Shown here: piece by piece, positions 25,962 through 34,523 of the stretch
Layout: every line of letters starts with the position of its first letter
Position numbering within the stretch: position 1 is the stretch's first letter
Source of the DNA: Planctomycetaceae bacterium
Lineage (GTDB): Bacteria > Planctomycetota > Planctomycetia > Pirellulales > Pirellulaceae
Length of the DNA: 49,604 nucleotides
Direction of reading: 5' to 3'
Assembly: GCA_015490875.1 (NCBI GenBank)
Contig: WFWZ01000383.1
Coordinates: 1-49,604, forward strand
Notes under the pieces: generated by a model
What the model saw: the letters and a program-made list of their open reading frames with translations, nothing else
What the model was told of the DNA's origin: nothing
The model's database searches: none
Made by a program: the position numbers and the translations under genes

Positions 25962-26284
25962 AGCGCCACCCCGCCACTTTGTGGCAACGTCAGACGCTCT
26001 TGCGCGATGAGCCCCTACGGCCGAAAGGCGGGGATCCCGTCGGGCCTCCGGCAGGATTTGCCGGTTTCTCCGATTTTCGGCTCCACTTTCGCGCCGGTTT
26101 TGACGATGAACCCAAGGCGCGTGGAGCGGCCTTACACGGGCAGCTTCCTTTTTCCACCACGCAGGTGCCGTTTTGCGCACTAGGCTTGGGATGTGGCTTT
26201 TGGAGCCCTTTCCGGGCGTCCATGGGCCGACCGGCATCCGGTTCATCCACGTACGAGGCCAACCGAAAGAGCGAGCCGAGAACC
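25962..26284. other. Intergenic region
   Basis: 323 bases without a gene. A CCGGCA/TGCCGG hairpin at 26048-26064 followed by TTTCT may be a weak terminator for the propeller gene. No promoter with a convincing -10/-35 was found for the downstream gene. Confidence 0.4.
26048..26069 (+). terminator. Possible weak terminator
   Basis: Six-base perfect stem CCGGCA/TGCCGG with a 5-base loop and a short T-rich end, 87 bases after the propeller stop. The T-run is short, so termination is uncertain. Confidence 0.35.
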
Positions 26285-26734
26285 ATGGGACGAAAAGAAG
26301 CGATCGCCAAGCTGAAGGAAGTGTTGTTGCGACGGCGCGAGGCGATTCGTCTGGCGCTGCAGGGCGACTTGAGCCTCTTGCAGGAGCTGCGGGAACAGAG
26401 CAAGGGCGACCTGCTCGACGCCGCTCTTGACTCGGCTCAAGACGAACTCAGTTCACAACTTGCCGAAGTGCAAAGCCGCGAGTTGGCTCAGATCGAGCGC
26501 GCCTTGGAACGGATGAACAATGGAACCTATGGGATTTGCGAAGTAACCGGCAAGCCAATCCCCCTGGCGCGTCTACAGGCCCTGCCGTATGCCACGACGT
26601 GCATCGAGGCTCAACGGGAAATGGAAAAACGCCGCCAATCACCGGAACATCAGGCGGACTGGGGACGTTTAATGCAGACGAGCGATCCGGATCGAGAGCC
26701 GGTGATCGGCGACTTGGAGCTGGACACGCTCTAG
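26285..26734 (+). CDS. DksA/TraR-family regulator with non-canonical zinc-finger
   Basis: 149 residues. An N-terminal coiled coil (about 5-75) precedes a C-terminal DksA module starting GTYGICEVTGKPIPLARLQA and ending PYATTCIEAQ. Canonical DksA has four Cys (C-x2-C...C-x2-C); here only Cys85 and Cys106 remain, with Thr88 and Ala109 at the other two sites. A similar CxVTGK pattern is known in some Bacteroidetes DksA-like proteins. DksA acts with ppGpp on RNA polymerase. The ATG at 26285 gives a normal-length protein. Confidence 0.83.
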   Translation: MGRKEAIAKLKEVLLRRREAIRLALQGDLSLLQELREQSKGDLLDAALDSAQDELSSQLAEVQSRELAQIERALERMNNGTYGICEVTGKPIPLARLQALPYATTCIEAQREMEKRRQSPEHQADWGRLMQTSDPDREPVIGDLELDTL

Positions 26735-26965
26735 CGAGCCGAGGTGGCGGGAGGGGACAGGCAGCGGGTGCCGCATGAACCCCAACGTTCGGGACTCGCG
26801 GCGATTCCCCTCGACGCTCCTCAAACATGCTCGCCTCCGATCCTCCAGGGCCCAGCGCTCCGAAAGCTGCTCAGCGCGAAGCGGCCAGGAGGGTGGCGTC
26901 GGTCTCGGTCCGGCGCCCACATCACCATCGACGCAACATGGTGGCCTTGCCAAGGGGGATACTCG

Positions 26966-28117
26966 ATGCGCCGTGCTTTCGCTAGCAGAGTGGCTCAACT
27001 CGGATGCATACTCTGGCTCGCCACGGCAACACTTCCGGCAGCCGGGCAGGATGTGCTGCCGACCCCCTCGCTGGAAGCTCGAGCCGCCGAGTTCGAAACG
27101 ATCCAGCGGGAAGCCGCGTGGGTGGAGCGGCTCAACCGGCAGCTCAAGCGCGTCGCTCGCTTCGTCCGCCCGACCGTCGTTCACATCGAAGCTCATAAGC
27201 TCGACGGCCGTCGATCGATCGATGAAGCAGGATCGGGAATAATTGTCGAGATCGACGGCCATCGGTACGTCTTGACCAATCGTCACGTCATCAAGAACGC
27301 GCCGGTCGATCAAATCAAATTGCGTTTAGCGGACGGGCGCGTGTTCTACGCGCAGGCGGCATGGGAAGACCGAGGCACGGACGTCGCCGTACTCAAACTT
27401 CCAACGGACACACCGGTGGCAGCGAGACTCGGCAACAGTGACGCCGTCGAAGTCGGCGACCTGGTGTTGGCCGTGGGAAGCCCCTTCGGTCTGAGCCACT
27501 CGATTACCATGGGAATCATCAGTGCCAAGGGACGTCGCGACTTGAAACTCGGAGTGGAAGGCGTCCAGTACCAGAACTTTTTTCAGACCGACGCCGCGAT
27601 CAACCCAGGGAACAGCGGAGGACCACTGGTGAACATCCGCGGCGAGGTCATTGGAGTCAATACGGCGATCGCCAGCAATTCGGGAGGCAACGACGGGATC
27701 GGTTTTTCCATTCCCATCAATATCGCCATCGACATTGCGAGGCAGCTCGTGACAACGGGCTCGGTCACCCGTGCCTTCTTGGGCGTGCGTCTCGACTCGC
27801 AATACGACGAATCCGCGGCACGTCGCGAGGGACTACCTCGCTACATGGGAGCCCGCATCAGCAGCATTGAACCTGGATCGGTCGCCTCGCGTTCGGAACT
27901 GCGCGTCGGCGACATCATCCTGCGTTACGACGGCGTGACGATCGAAGATGACAAACACCTTGTCAATCAAGTGAAGCTCACGCCGCTGGGCAAGCGCGTC
28001 GAAATCATGGTCCTGAGAAATCGCAAGCCGGTCCGCGTGGAAGTCCAGATGGGAACGCCTCGCAACACGGCCGAGACGGTGGCGTCGCCGCGTCCCGCGA
28101 CCGAGATGGCTCCATGA
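26966..28117 (+). CDS. HtrA/DegP-like serine protease with one PDZ domain
   Basis: 383 residues. The ATG follows AAGGGGG by 7 bases. A signal peptide (about 1-27, ending PAAG) precedes a trypsin-like domain with the triad His107 (TNRHV), Asp139 (RGTDVAVLKL) and Ser217 (NPGNSGGPL). A single PDZ domain spans about 275-360 (GARISSIEPGSVA, VGDIILRYDGVTI). DegP/DegS-type proteases clear misfolded envelope proteins. One PDZ resembles DegS. The stop is 10 bases from the end of the convergent nucleoside hydrolase gene. Confidence 0.93.
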   Translation: MRRAFASRVAQLGCILWLATATLPAAGQDVLPTPSLEARAAEFETIQREAAWVERLNRQLKRVARFVRPTVVHIEAHKLDGRRSIDEAGSGIIVEIDGHRYVLTNRHVIKNAPVDQIKLRLADGRVFYAQAAWEDRGTDVAVLKLPTDTPVAARLGNSDAVEVGDLVLAVGSPFGLSHSITMGIISAKGRRDLKLGVEGVQYQNFFQTDAAINPGNSGGPLVNIRGEVIGVNTAIASNSGGNDGIGFSIPINIAIDIARQLVTTGSVTRAFLGVRLDSQYDESAARREGLPRYMGARISSIEPGSVASRSELRVGDIILRYDGVTIEDDKHLVNQVKLTPLGKRVEIMVLRNRKPVRVEVQMGTPRNTAETVASPRPATEMAP

Positions 28118-28127
28118 CCTGACGCCT

Positions 28128-29069
28128 CTAGCTGGCCGCTCGCTGCAGCCCGCTGATCACCCGCCGCACCACCGCCTCGGGATCGGTGGAGCAGGCCACT
28201 TCGACTAGCGATTCTCGAGGCGAGTATCGCCGAGGGCGACGGTCGAAGACCGTCTGGCCCAGTGTCAGTTCTCCAGCCGTTTCGACATCTACGGGCCATG
28301 ATTGCCGCTCGAACAACTCGGGTTCCAAAGCCGCGATCGTTGCCACGGCCGCCTCGAGATAGACATGCTCGAGCCCAAGATGGTGGTGATAACTCCGGAA
28401 CAGGTGCGGCGTGATCTTTCTCAAAAAGCTGCCGACCCGAGTCGCCGCGTTGGGGAGTCGTTCCACAAAGTCGATCGAAAAGGGAACGGCGCGCGTGACA
28501 TCGAGCGGCACGATCGTGATCGCCAAGGGCGTCCGAAGCACTTTTCGAGCGCTGGCCACATCGCAAAAGATGTTGAATTCGGCCGTCGGGGCCACTGTTC
28601 CGGGCGCACAGACCGTCCCGCCGCAAATGATTAACTCGTGGATGAGGTCGGGCAGTTCCGGGTCGCGTTGGAAGGCGGCTGCAATGTTGGTCAGCGGGCC
28701 CAAGCAGAGGATCGAGGTTTCCTCTGGTGCGGACCGAATGGCGTCGCAGATGAGTTTGTCTGAGGGGTGCTGGTGATGGAGTTTCGAGGTAGTATACCCG
28801 CAATCTCCCAAGCCATCGTTACCGTGCAGCAACCTACCGTTGGCCAGCGGCACGCCTTCGACATGGCGCGCCGCGCCGACGCGCGGAAGCCGAGGCGCGT
28901 CAGTCTGTTCGATCACGAGTTGCACGTTGAAGGTGCTTTGTTCGGCGTCGACCGTACCGGCCACCGCCGTTACCGCCACGACTTCGATCTCCGGTGCGAA
29001 GAGGGCGAGACTCAAAGCGAGCGCCCGATCGATCCCCGGGTCGCAATCGATGACGAACTTCCGAGCCAT
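28128..29069 (-). CDS. Nucleoside hydrolase (inosine/uridine-preferring family) with an altered metal site
   Basis: 313 residues from the ATG beginning MARKFVIDCDPGIDRALAL. The family motif DxDPGxDD normally holds the catalytic calcium; here it is DCDPGIDR, with Asp8, Asp10 and Asp14 kept but the final Asp replaced by Arg15 (codon CGG). TAEFNIFCDVASARKV (substrate Asn/Asp region) and VDVETAGELTLGQTVFD near the C-terminus are kept. It may be weakly active or have another ligand use. The family cleaves the N-glycosidic bond of nucleosides. Divergent from trpD. Confidence 0.85.
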   Translation of the reverse strand: MARKFVIDCDPGIDRALALSLALFAPEIEVVAVTAVAGTVDAEQSTFNVQLVIEQTDAPRLPRVGAARHVEGVPLANGRLLHGNDGLGDCGYTTSKLHHQHPSDKLICDAIRSAPEETSILCLGPLTNIAAAFQRDPELPDLIHELIICGGTVCAPGTVAPTAEFNIFCDVASARKVLRTPLAITIVPLDVTRAVPFSIDFVERLPNAATRVGSFLRKITPHLFRSYHHHLGLEHVYLEAAVATIAALEPELFERQSWPVDVETAGELTLGQTVFDRRPRRYSPRESLVEVACSTDPEAVVRRVISGLQRAAS

Positions 29070-29236
29070 CCTGTCTCCAGCTTCGTGAACCTCGAGGTTG
29101 CGGTAGCCGCCCGGCCTCAAGCGACCCTCTTGGCAACCAACCCTAAGGCATTGTACGGTCTACGGTTTGGCGCTGCAACATGAGGCACACTGCTGCTCGA
29201 GTGCAACTCCACGAGCGCCAGGAAGAGGAGTCGGAA

Positions 29237-30250
29237 ATGGGATGGCAAGCATGGCAGGAGCAGTTGAAACGAGGGGAAGATCTCGATCGCGAACAGATGC
29301 GCGCGGCCGTGGACGCCATGATGTCCGGAAGTCTCGACACGGGCGAGATGGCTGCTTTCCTGGCCGCTCTCCATGCCAAAGGCGAGACGGTCGAGGAAAT
29401 CGTCGGCGCGGCTGAATCGCTAAGAACCCACATGTGCCGGGTCCTCCCCACACGCACCGATCTGGTCGATACCTGCGGCACGGGCGGAGATCGAAGTGGC
29501 ACCTTCAACGTCAGCACGGCAGCCGCCATCGTCGCGGCAGCGTGCGGCGTCCCGATCGCCAAACACGGCAACCGAAGTGTCACCAGCCGCAGCGGCTCGG
29601 CCGATGTCCTTGAAGCCCTCGGCGTGACGATCGACTTACCACCCGAGCGGGTTGCTCGCTGCATCGATGAGGTAGGAATCGGCTTTTGCTACGCTCCTCG
29701 TTTTCACCCTGCCATGAAGCACGTCGCCGCGGCCCGTCGGCGTCTCCAGACTCCCACGATCTTCAACCTTTTGGGCCCTCTGGCCAACCCGGCGGGCGCT
29801 CCCTTCCAACTGATCGGTGTCGGTCTTGCCGCCGCACGGCGAAAACTGGCCGCGGCGCTGGCGCAACTGGGAACTCGAAGAAGCCTGCTCGTGCAAGGCC
29901 AGGATGGACTGGATGAAATCACAACAGCCTCCCGCACGAACGTGGAAGTCGTCGATGGTGAAGGTGTGCGTGATCAACGATGGCGCCCGGAACAGTTCGG
30001 GATCGTCCGCCGAACATGGAGTGACACGGTCGTGACATCCGCCGAGGAAAGTGCTCGCGTGATTCGATCCGTGCTGGAAGGAACTCGAGGCGTTGCTCGA
30101 GACCTCGTCGTCATAAATGCCGCTGCGGCCATCGGGCTGCACCGTGGGAGCGAGGATTGGATCACACTGGCACGCGAGGCCGAAGAGGCAATCGATTCGG
30201 GTGCGGCACAACACGTCTTGAAACGATGGATCGAGGTGAGTCGGTCATGA
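29237..30250 (+). CDS. trpD: Anthranilate phosphoribosyltransferase
   Basis: 337 residues. GAGGAG lies about 8 bases before the ATG. Motifs: an N-terminal helical domain (SGSLDTGEMAAFLAALHAKG), the PRPP-binding DTCGTGGDRSGTFNVSTAAA, VPIAKHGNRSVTSRSGSADV, NLLGPLANPAGAPFQ, and an HG-loop region. It transfers phosphoribose to anthranilate, the second step of tryptophan synthesis. Other trp genes are not nearby. The stop overlaps the start of the MFS gene by 4 bases (ATGA), so the two are coupled. Confidence 0.94.
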   Translation: MGWQAWQEQLKRGEDLDREQMRAAVDAMMSGSLDTGEMAAFLAALHAKGETVEEIVGAAESLRTHMCRVLPTRTDLVDTCGTGGDRSGTFNVSTAAAIVAAACGVPIAKHGNRSVTSRSGSADVLEALGVTIDLPPERVARCIDEVGIGFCYAPRFHPAMKHVAAARRRLQTPTIFNLLGPLANPAGAPFQLIGVGLAAARRKLAAALAQLGTRRSLLVQGQDGLDEITTASRTNVEVVDGEGVRDQRWRPEQFGIVRRTWSDTVVTSAEESARVIRSVLEGTRGVARDLVVINAAAAIGLHRGSEDWITLAREAEEAIDSGAAQHVLKRWIEVSRS

Positions 30251-31428
30251 ATTCCCGGCAATGGCGTCTTGTGCTCTTGGTTTCGTGTGCCCATGCATTG
30301 GTGCACGTCTTTGAATTGTCGCTACCCGCGGTCGAAGTCGATCTGGCCGCGGCCTACGGTGTCGACACGCGCACGACCGGTTTGCTCTCGTCGGTATGGC
30401 GGTTTCCCTTCGGCATGGGAGCCATGCTTGCAGGATGGCTCGTCGACCGCTTCGGCGCTCCCCGCTTGCTCGTTCTCTACCTCGTCGGCTGCGGCCTCGC
30501 GTCGATCCTCGTCGCCCAAGCAGTTCCCCTCCCCTTCCTCTTCGTGCTGATGTTCGCGATGGGGTCTGCGGCAAGCATCTACCATCCGGCCGGATTGGCA
30601 CTCTTGTCATATGAGACGACTGCCGAAAATCGAACGAAGGCGCTTGGGGTCCATGGCATTTTCGGATCGGCCGGCATCGGAGGTGCGCCGTTCTTGGCCG
30701 CGGCTGTCCTCTTTGTCGGCGGAAGTTGGCAAGCGTTCTACTGGCTCCTGGCCGCGGTAGGACTGCTCTTGGGAAGCGTCTTCTGGCAATGGGGCCGGCG
30801 CCATCCACGCGCCGCCGAACACGAGCGTCGCAAAGAAGTGTCAGCCGAACAAAACGCCGTCGACGTTCGCTCCTACGCACTGCTCGTGACGATCGGCATG
30901 TTGCAGGGGTTCACCTATTCCGCAGTGATGACCTTCCTGCGCCGGTATGTACACGCCATCCCCGGGAGCTGGACCCAGTGGGCGGGCGAGGATGCCGCCA
31001 TCACCGGCGCCATCCTCCTGGTCGGTTGTGTAGGCCAATGGATCGCCGGAAACTGGGCGCGACCAGCGAAACTCGAATGGCAACTGCTGTCGGTACTGGT
31101 CGCCGCCATTCCGGCTCTGGCCTGGATGGGAGTCGCCACCGGCGGATGGCGTGTCTTGGCCGCATCCGTCTTCGTACTCGTCCATTTCATGCACCAGCCG
31201 ATCTACAATTCGCTGGTAGCCAAGTACTCGTCCCTGCGCCGTCGAAGTCTCGCCTACGGTTTCAGCTTTGCAATGGGGCTGGGCGTCGGAAGCGTCGGCG
31301 CCGCCTTCGCCGGATACATGGCAACGCCGGCAGCCGCCTATTTTCGACTTTCCGGAGCGGTGGCGGTCGGCACCGGCGTCGCCATGGTACTCTGGTGGCG
31401 CAACCATCGACTCGCGGCCACGATTTGA
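30247..31428 (+). CDS. Major facilitator superfamily transporter
   Basis: 393 residues with about 12 membrane segments: for example LVLLVSCAHALVHVFELSL, VWRFPFGMGAMLAGWLVDRF (the loop 2-3 GxxxDRFG signature), LFVLMFAMGSAASIYHPAGL and YALLVTIGMLQGFTYSAV. The substrate cannot be read. The ATG starts inside the trpD stop (4-base overlap), implying co-expression with tryptophan synthesis, though transport of a related metabolite is only a guess. It is followed by a convergent DUF547 gene. Confidence 0.88.
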   Translation: MNSRQWRLVLLVSCAHALVHVFELSLPAVEVDLAAAYGVDTRTTGLLSSVWRFPFGMGAMLAGWLVDRFGAPRLLVLYLVGCGLASILVAQAVPLPFLFVLMFAMGSAASIYHPAGLALLSYETTAENRTKALGVHGIFGSAGIGGAPFLAAAVLFVGGSWQAFYWLLAAVGLLLGSVFWQWGRRHPRAAEHERRKEVSAEQNAVDVRSYALLVTIGMLQGFTYSAVMTFLRRYVHAIPGSWTQWAGEDAAITGAILLVGCVGQWIAGNWARPAKLEWQLLSVLVAAIPALAWMGVATGGWRVLAASVFVLVHFMHQPIYNSLVAKYSSLRRRSLAYGFSFAMGLGVGSVGAAFAGYMATPAAAYFRLSGAVAVGTGVAMVLWWRNHRLAATI

Positions 31429-31439
31429 AGCAGACGCAC

Positions 31440-32333
31440 TTACCGCCGCCTCGCCACGCTGCGCCGGTCGTTCAAGTTCCAGTCGTAGGAAAGGTAGTCG
31501 ATTTCCACCCCGCCATGTGTCGCCGCCCGTACCACGCTCTCCGGTAGGTAGGGACGAATGGTTGTAAGAACCTCTTGGGGACTCGAACCGAAGTCTTCCT
31601 GGAACCACTTTAGAATAGGCGAAAGCATCAATCGCCTCGTCCGAGGATCAAAGCGAAGTTTCGACGGATCTTGAAAAAACCGCCGAGCATTCTCCTCAAG
31701 TTGCCGCTCCAGATTCTGGGCCGCGTATGCCTCGTTCCGAAGGATCGGACAACCATTCGACGCACACACGATCGCAAAATGAATTCGTGGTTCTTTCATC
31801 TTGCGCAGAATCCGGTGTTCGATGTGCTCCAGCGAATAAGCATGGTCCCCCACAATCAATAGCAGGTCCTTCCAAATGTTGTATCCGCCGAACTTCGACG
31901 TGTGCCGGCGGATCGACGTTGTGGGGTACTCGCGAAGGATCCCGCGGATCGTCACCGCGTTGTAGGCATTGATCCAAAACGCGAGCTTCGCCGCACGGGC
32001 AGCAGACCGCGAAGGATCGGCGGACGAGAGCTGGCGGAGATACTGGTCGAGCCGGCTCATGTCTCCGGGAGACGCCTTCCACGCGGCGTAGTCGACTTTG
32101 CCGTCTTTATCCACGTACTTACGGAGCAAATCATTCCAGACCGAATGGTCAATCTTGTCGATCGACACGAGCTGGGAGGCGGGATGTCGAGAGCCGACGT
32201 ACCATTTCTTTCCTGCTTGGGCATTGGCTAAAGGAAGAAAAGTAAGAGCAAACAACCAGCCTGCCGCCAGTTTTCTCGCCGAGAAGAAGCACTTCTGTCC
32301 ACACCATAGTCCATCACCCGCGATTCCGTTCAT
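31440..32333 (-). CDS. Secreted DUF547 protein
   Basis: 297 residues. GGAGG lies 6 bases before the second ATG (32333), which is preferred over the adjacent first ATG. A signal peptide (about 16-38, LAAGWLFALTFLPLANAQAG) is followed by the DUF547 domain (about 60-240): LLRKYVDKDGKVDYAAW, KLAFWINAYNAVTIRGIL, GYNIWKDLLL, LEHIEHRILR, RIHFAIVCASNGCP. Function of the family is unproven; a cysteine in VCASNGCP could be catalytic (inference). The gene stands alone between convergent and repeat regions. Confidence 0.85.
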   Translation of the reverse strand: MNGIAGDGLWCGQKCFFSARKLAAGWLFALTFLPLANAQAGKKWYVGSRHPASQLVSIDKIDHSVWNDLLRKYVDKDGKVDYAAWKASPGDMSRLDQYLRQLSSADPSRSAARAAKLAFWINAYNAVTIRGILREYPTTSIRRHTSKFGGYNIWKDLLLIVGDHAYSLEHIEHRILRKMKEPRIHFAIVCASNGCPILRNEAYAAQNLERQLEENARRFFQDPSKLRFDPRTRRLMLSPILKWFQEDFGSSPQEVLTTIRPYLPESVVRAATHGGVEIDYLSYDWNLNDRRSVARRR

Positions 32334-32445
32334 CATCGACCTCCGTTGCCATCACCGGTCCATTTCTTCACGGCAGCACCACGATGCCGTTTACTCCCTG
32401 TGACGGCCGGTCCTGCCGATCCTGACGCGCCCAAACAGAAAAAAT

Positions 32446-32475
32446 CCGCTCGACCGGAAGCCGCTCGACCGGATG
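32446..32475. repeat. Two-copy 15-base tandem repeat
   Basis: CCGCTCGACCGGAAG is followed immediately by CCGCTCGACCGGATG, differing at one base. It is a local slippage-type duplication in the non-coding stretch. Confidence 0.6.
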
Positions 32476-32601
32476 GAAGCAACGCTAGCGGAATCTCCGC
32501 GCTCTCCGGGGCTCTGCGAGATACCCCTCCGCGACTGTGCGAGGTGCCTCAAGCAAAGCGAATCTCGCCACGACGCGGCGAGAGCCGCGCCGCAGAGAAT
32601 G

Positions 32602-32631
32602 TTCTCGCGGAGACGCAAAGAACGCTGAGAG
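32602..32631. repeat. Fragment of the CGCAAAG-type dispersed repeat
   Basis: TTCTCGCGGAGACGCAAAG followed by AACGCTGAGAG resembles the core of the repeat at 7571-7630 and 46461-46527. It is shorter and partly degraded. Confidence 0.45.
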
Positions 32632-32727
32632 GGATCGGTAGGTTTTGGAAAGACCTACAAAACTTCCGGCTGGAACGAGCACCCCCAAAGGACAAGGACG
32701 ACACCGTCGGGGCTGTATCATGTGCTC

Positions 32728-34308
32728 TTAGTGTTCCGAGCCCGTGAACTGAAACGCATAAAGGTCCGCATCCTTGAGTCGGAAACGAAGGCGCACCGGC
32801 TTGCCGGCAAGCGCACCCACGTCGCTCGAACCTCTCCACGTCACTGTGCGATCGATCGTGTCGCCGAAGACGACATCGCATGCGGACAACTCGAAGCCCG
32901 GAAGCGGTTTCCCACTCTCGTCCTGGAGTTCCACCTGGATCGCCCCGGCGGCGGAGGTCGAAAAATTGAGGTGAAGCTCCGTCCCTTTGAACACCAGTGG
33001 CCGTGTGACCAATTCGCCGGGCACGGCCGGCGCATGTGCGGAAACGAAGCCGTCCAGTCTGAGCGTGTAGCGACGCAACACCGTGCCCGGTCCGTGCCAA
33101 TACCGCTCGGTCGCGTAGAGCGACAATTCGTTGGGAGCTCCGGGAAGCGCACTTCGTGTCTCCACCACATGCCATGCGACGTATTGCTGGCCATACTGCC
33201 ACGTCCCCGGACGTTCGATACCCGGCCTCAAGAAAGCCTCATTCCACCGGTGAAAACGAACCCCGTCGCGACTCGTCATGAACAGCGCTTCGGTGATCGC
33301 CGTCCCGTAGCGACGCACCGATGAAGCACGTAGGCGACGTTCCTTCAACTGCGGCAGCGCCTCGGTCGACCGCGTCCAGCCTCGGTCGACATACCGAGTC
33401 GGAAAGCCGATCAGGAGATGCGGCGCGCGGTAATAGGGCTTGATCTGGTTCGTATAGAGGTGCTCCGGCGGTGAGTCCTCATATTGCAAATCGGCGAATT
33501 GCGACCAATGCACCAGGTCATCGGAGACAGCCGTGCGAATGGCGCGGACGCCTGACGGCTGCCACTTCTCTTTCGTTGTGGTGCCTCGAGTAAAATACCG
33601 CCAGTAGGCTCGGTACTTTCCGATGTTGGGGTCCCAGAAAGCCAGGTTCTGGGAGTCGAACGCGCCACGTTTGCCGAGGATGGGAGCGGGCGTGAGCGGC
33701 TGGAAATGGAGGCCGTCGGGGGATTGCAGCACGGCCAGGCCGTGAGCACCTCGCGAGCGGACAACGGCCTTGAATCGAGCTTCCGGTGGAACGCCGGGAC
33801 GGTCGTCCAGGAATACGGCCGGATGACCGGCGTCGATGTCGAGCGGCCCCATCTTGCCGCTGACCAAGACGATGTTGTTATCGCGAGATCCTTCGAACTC
33901 GTGGATCCCCAGCTTCGGTTTCGTCCAATGAATGCCATCGGGACTCTCGGCGTAGCAACAGTACAAAGGATGGCGGTTCGTACGGAGTTTGCCTTGGAGC
34001 ACATCGAGTTGCCATGCCTTGTAGTACATGCGGTACTTCTTGCCGTCGAAGAAGACGCTGTGATAACCGCAGCCGGTCCCTTCCCACGGTGCGTCGTGTA
34101 CGAGTGCCACTTCGCGGGGAACCGGATGATGGAGCTGTAACGTTACGCCTTTTCTTTGGGCGATGAGGTAGTCGTCCACGAACAGTTCCCGGCGCGAGCC
34201 GATCTGGATGACAGGAGAATCCGCGCTTACTGGCGGAGCGAAAGTCACGAGGAGGCAATACAGTAGGCAGATCGAAAAGGAGCGTCTTGGCAGGCCGTAC
34301 CGTCGCAT
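32728..34308 (-). CDS. Secreted glycoside-hydrolase-like five-bladed propeller protein
   Basis: 526 residues. The ATG at 34308 (product MRRYGLPRRSF) follows GGAGA; an upstream ATG at 34356 has no site. A signal peptide (to about 30, LVTFAPPVSA) precedes SRRELFVDDYLI, a hallmark of planctomycete GH32/GH43-like proteins. A five-bladed beta-propeller pattern follows: GYHSVFFDGKKYRMYYKAWQ, YAESPDGIHWTKP, LQSPDGLHFQPL, FWDPNIGKYRAYWRYFTRG, VSDDLVHWSQF. A beta-sandwich tail (about 440-520) resembles a carbohydrate-binding module. The sugar substrate is unknown. Confidence 0.8.
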   Translation of the reverse strand: MRRYGLPRRSFSICLLYCLLVTFAPPVSADSPVIQIGSRRELFVDDYLIAQRKGVTLQLHHPVPREVALVHDAPWEGTGCGYHSVFFDGKKYRMYYKAWQLDVLQGKLRTNRHPLYCCYAESPDGIHWTKPKLGIHEFEGSRDNNIVLVSGKMGPLDIDAGHPAVFLDDRPGVPPEARFKAVVRSRGAHGLAVLQSPDGLHFQPLTPAPILGKRGAFDSQNLAFWDPNIGKYRAYWRYFTRGTTTKEKWQPSGVRAIRTAVSDDLVHWSQFADLQYEDSPPEHLYTNQIKPYYRAPHLLIGFPTRYVDRGWTRSTEALPQLKERRLRASSVRRYGTAITEALFMTSRDGVRFHRWNEAFLRPGIERPGTWQYGQQYVAWHVVETRSALPGAPNELSLYATERYWHGPGTVLRRYTLRLDGFVSAHAPAVPGELVTRPLVFKGTELHLNFSTSAAGAIQVELQDESGKPLPGFELSACDVVFGDTIDRTVTWRGSSDVGALAGKPVRLRFRLKDADLYAFQFTGSEH

Positions 34309-34523
34309 GGGGAATCTCCGCAGGCGGGAAACGAGGGGTGGGGGGGATGTCACCACCTTAGGATAACATTTCGGTGATTGTCATCAAGTCGTGGATCGGT
34401 TAAACTGCGGCATGCGAGACACAGTCGTGTCAATCGGAGCGCGATCGCGTTCTTGCGAGTCGCCGGGGCAGTGAAAGAGCGGGGCATGGTTTCGACCCTT
34501 GCGGGGCCGGGAGGTAGCTTTTC

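Larger units (their letters stand above)
32334..32727. other. Repeat-rich intergenic region
   Basis: 394 bases without a gene. It holds a 15-base tandem duplication (32446-32475), and fragments of the CGCAAAG/GCGGAGACGCAAAG repeat family in both orientations (32520-32545 and 32602-32631). No promoter or RNA gene is clear. Confidence 0.5.

Noticed and set aside
24828..26246. Long frame opposite the PQQ-type propeller gene
   Set aside because: Antisense shadow of a recognised lipoprotein gene; no known domain or start signals.
26744..26965. Longer in-frame start for the HtrA gene
   Set aside because: The upstream part lacks a ribosome binding site, while the ATG at 26966 has AAGGGGG at 7 bases and a signal peptide.
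32446..32475. Tandem 15-base repeat as CRISPR or iteron
   Set aside because: Only two units with no spacers and no cas or rep gene nearby.
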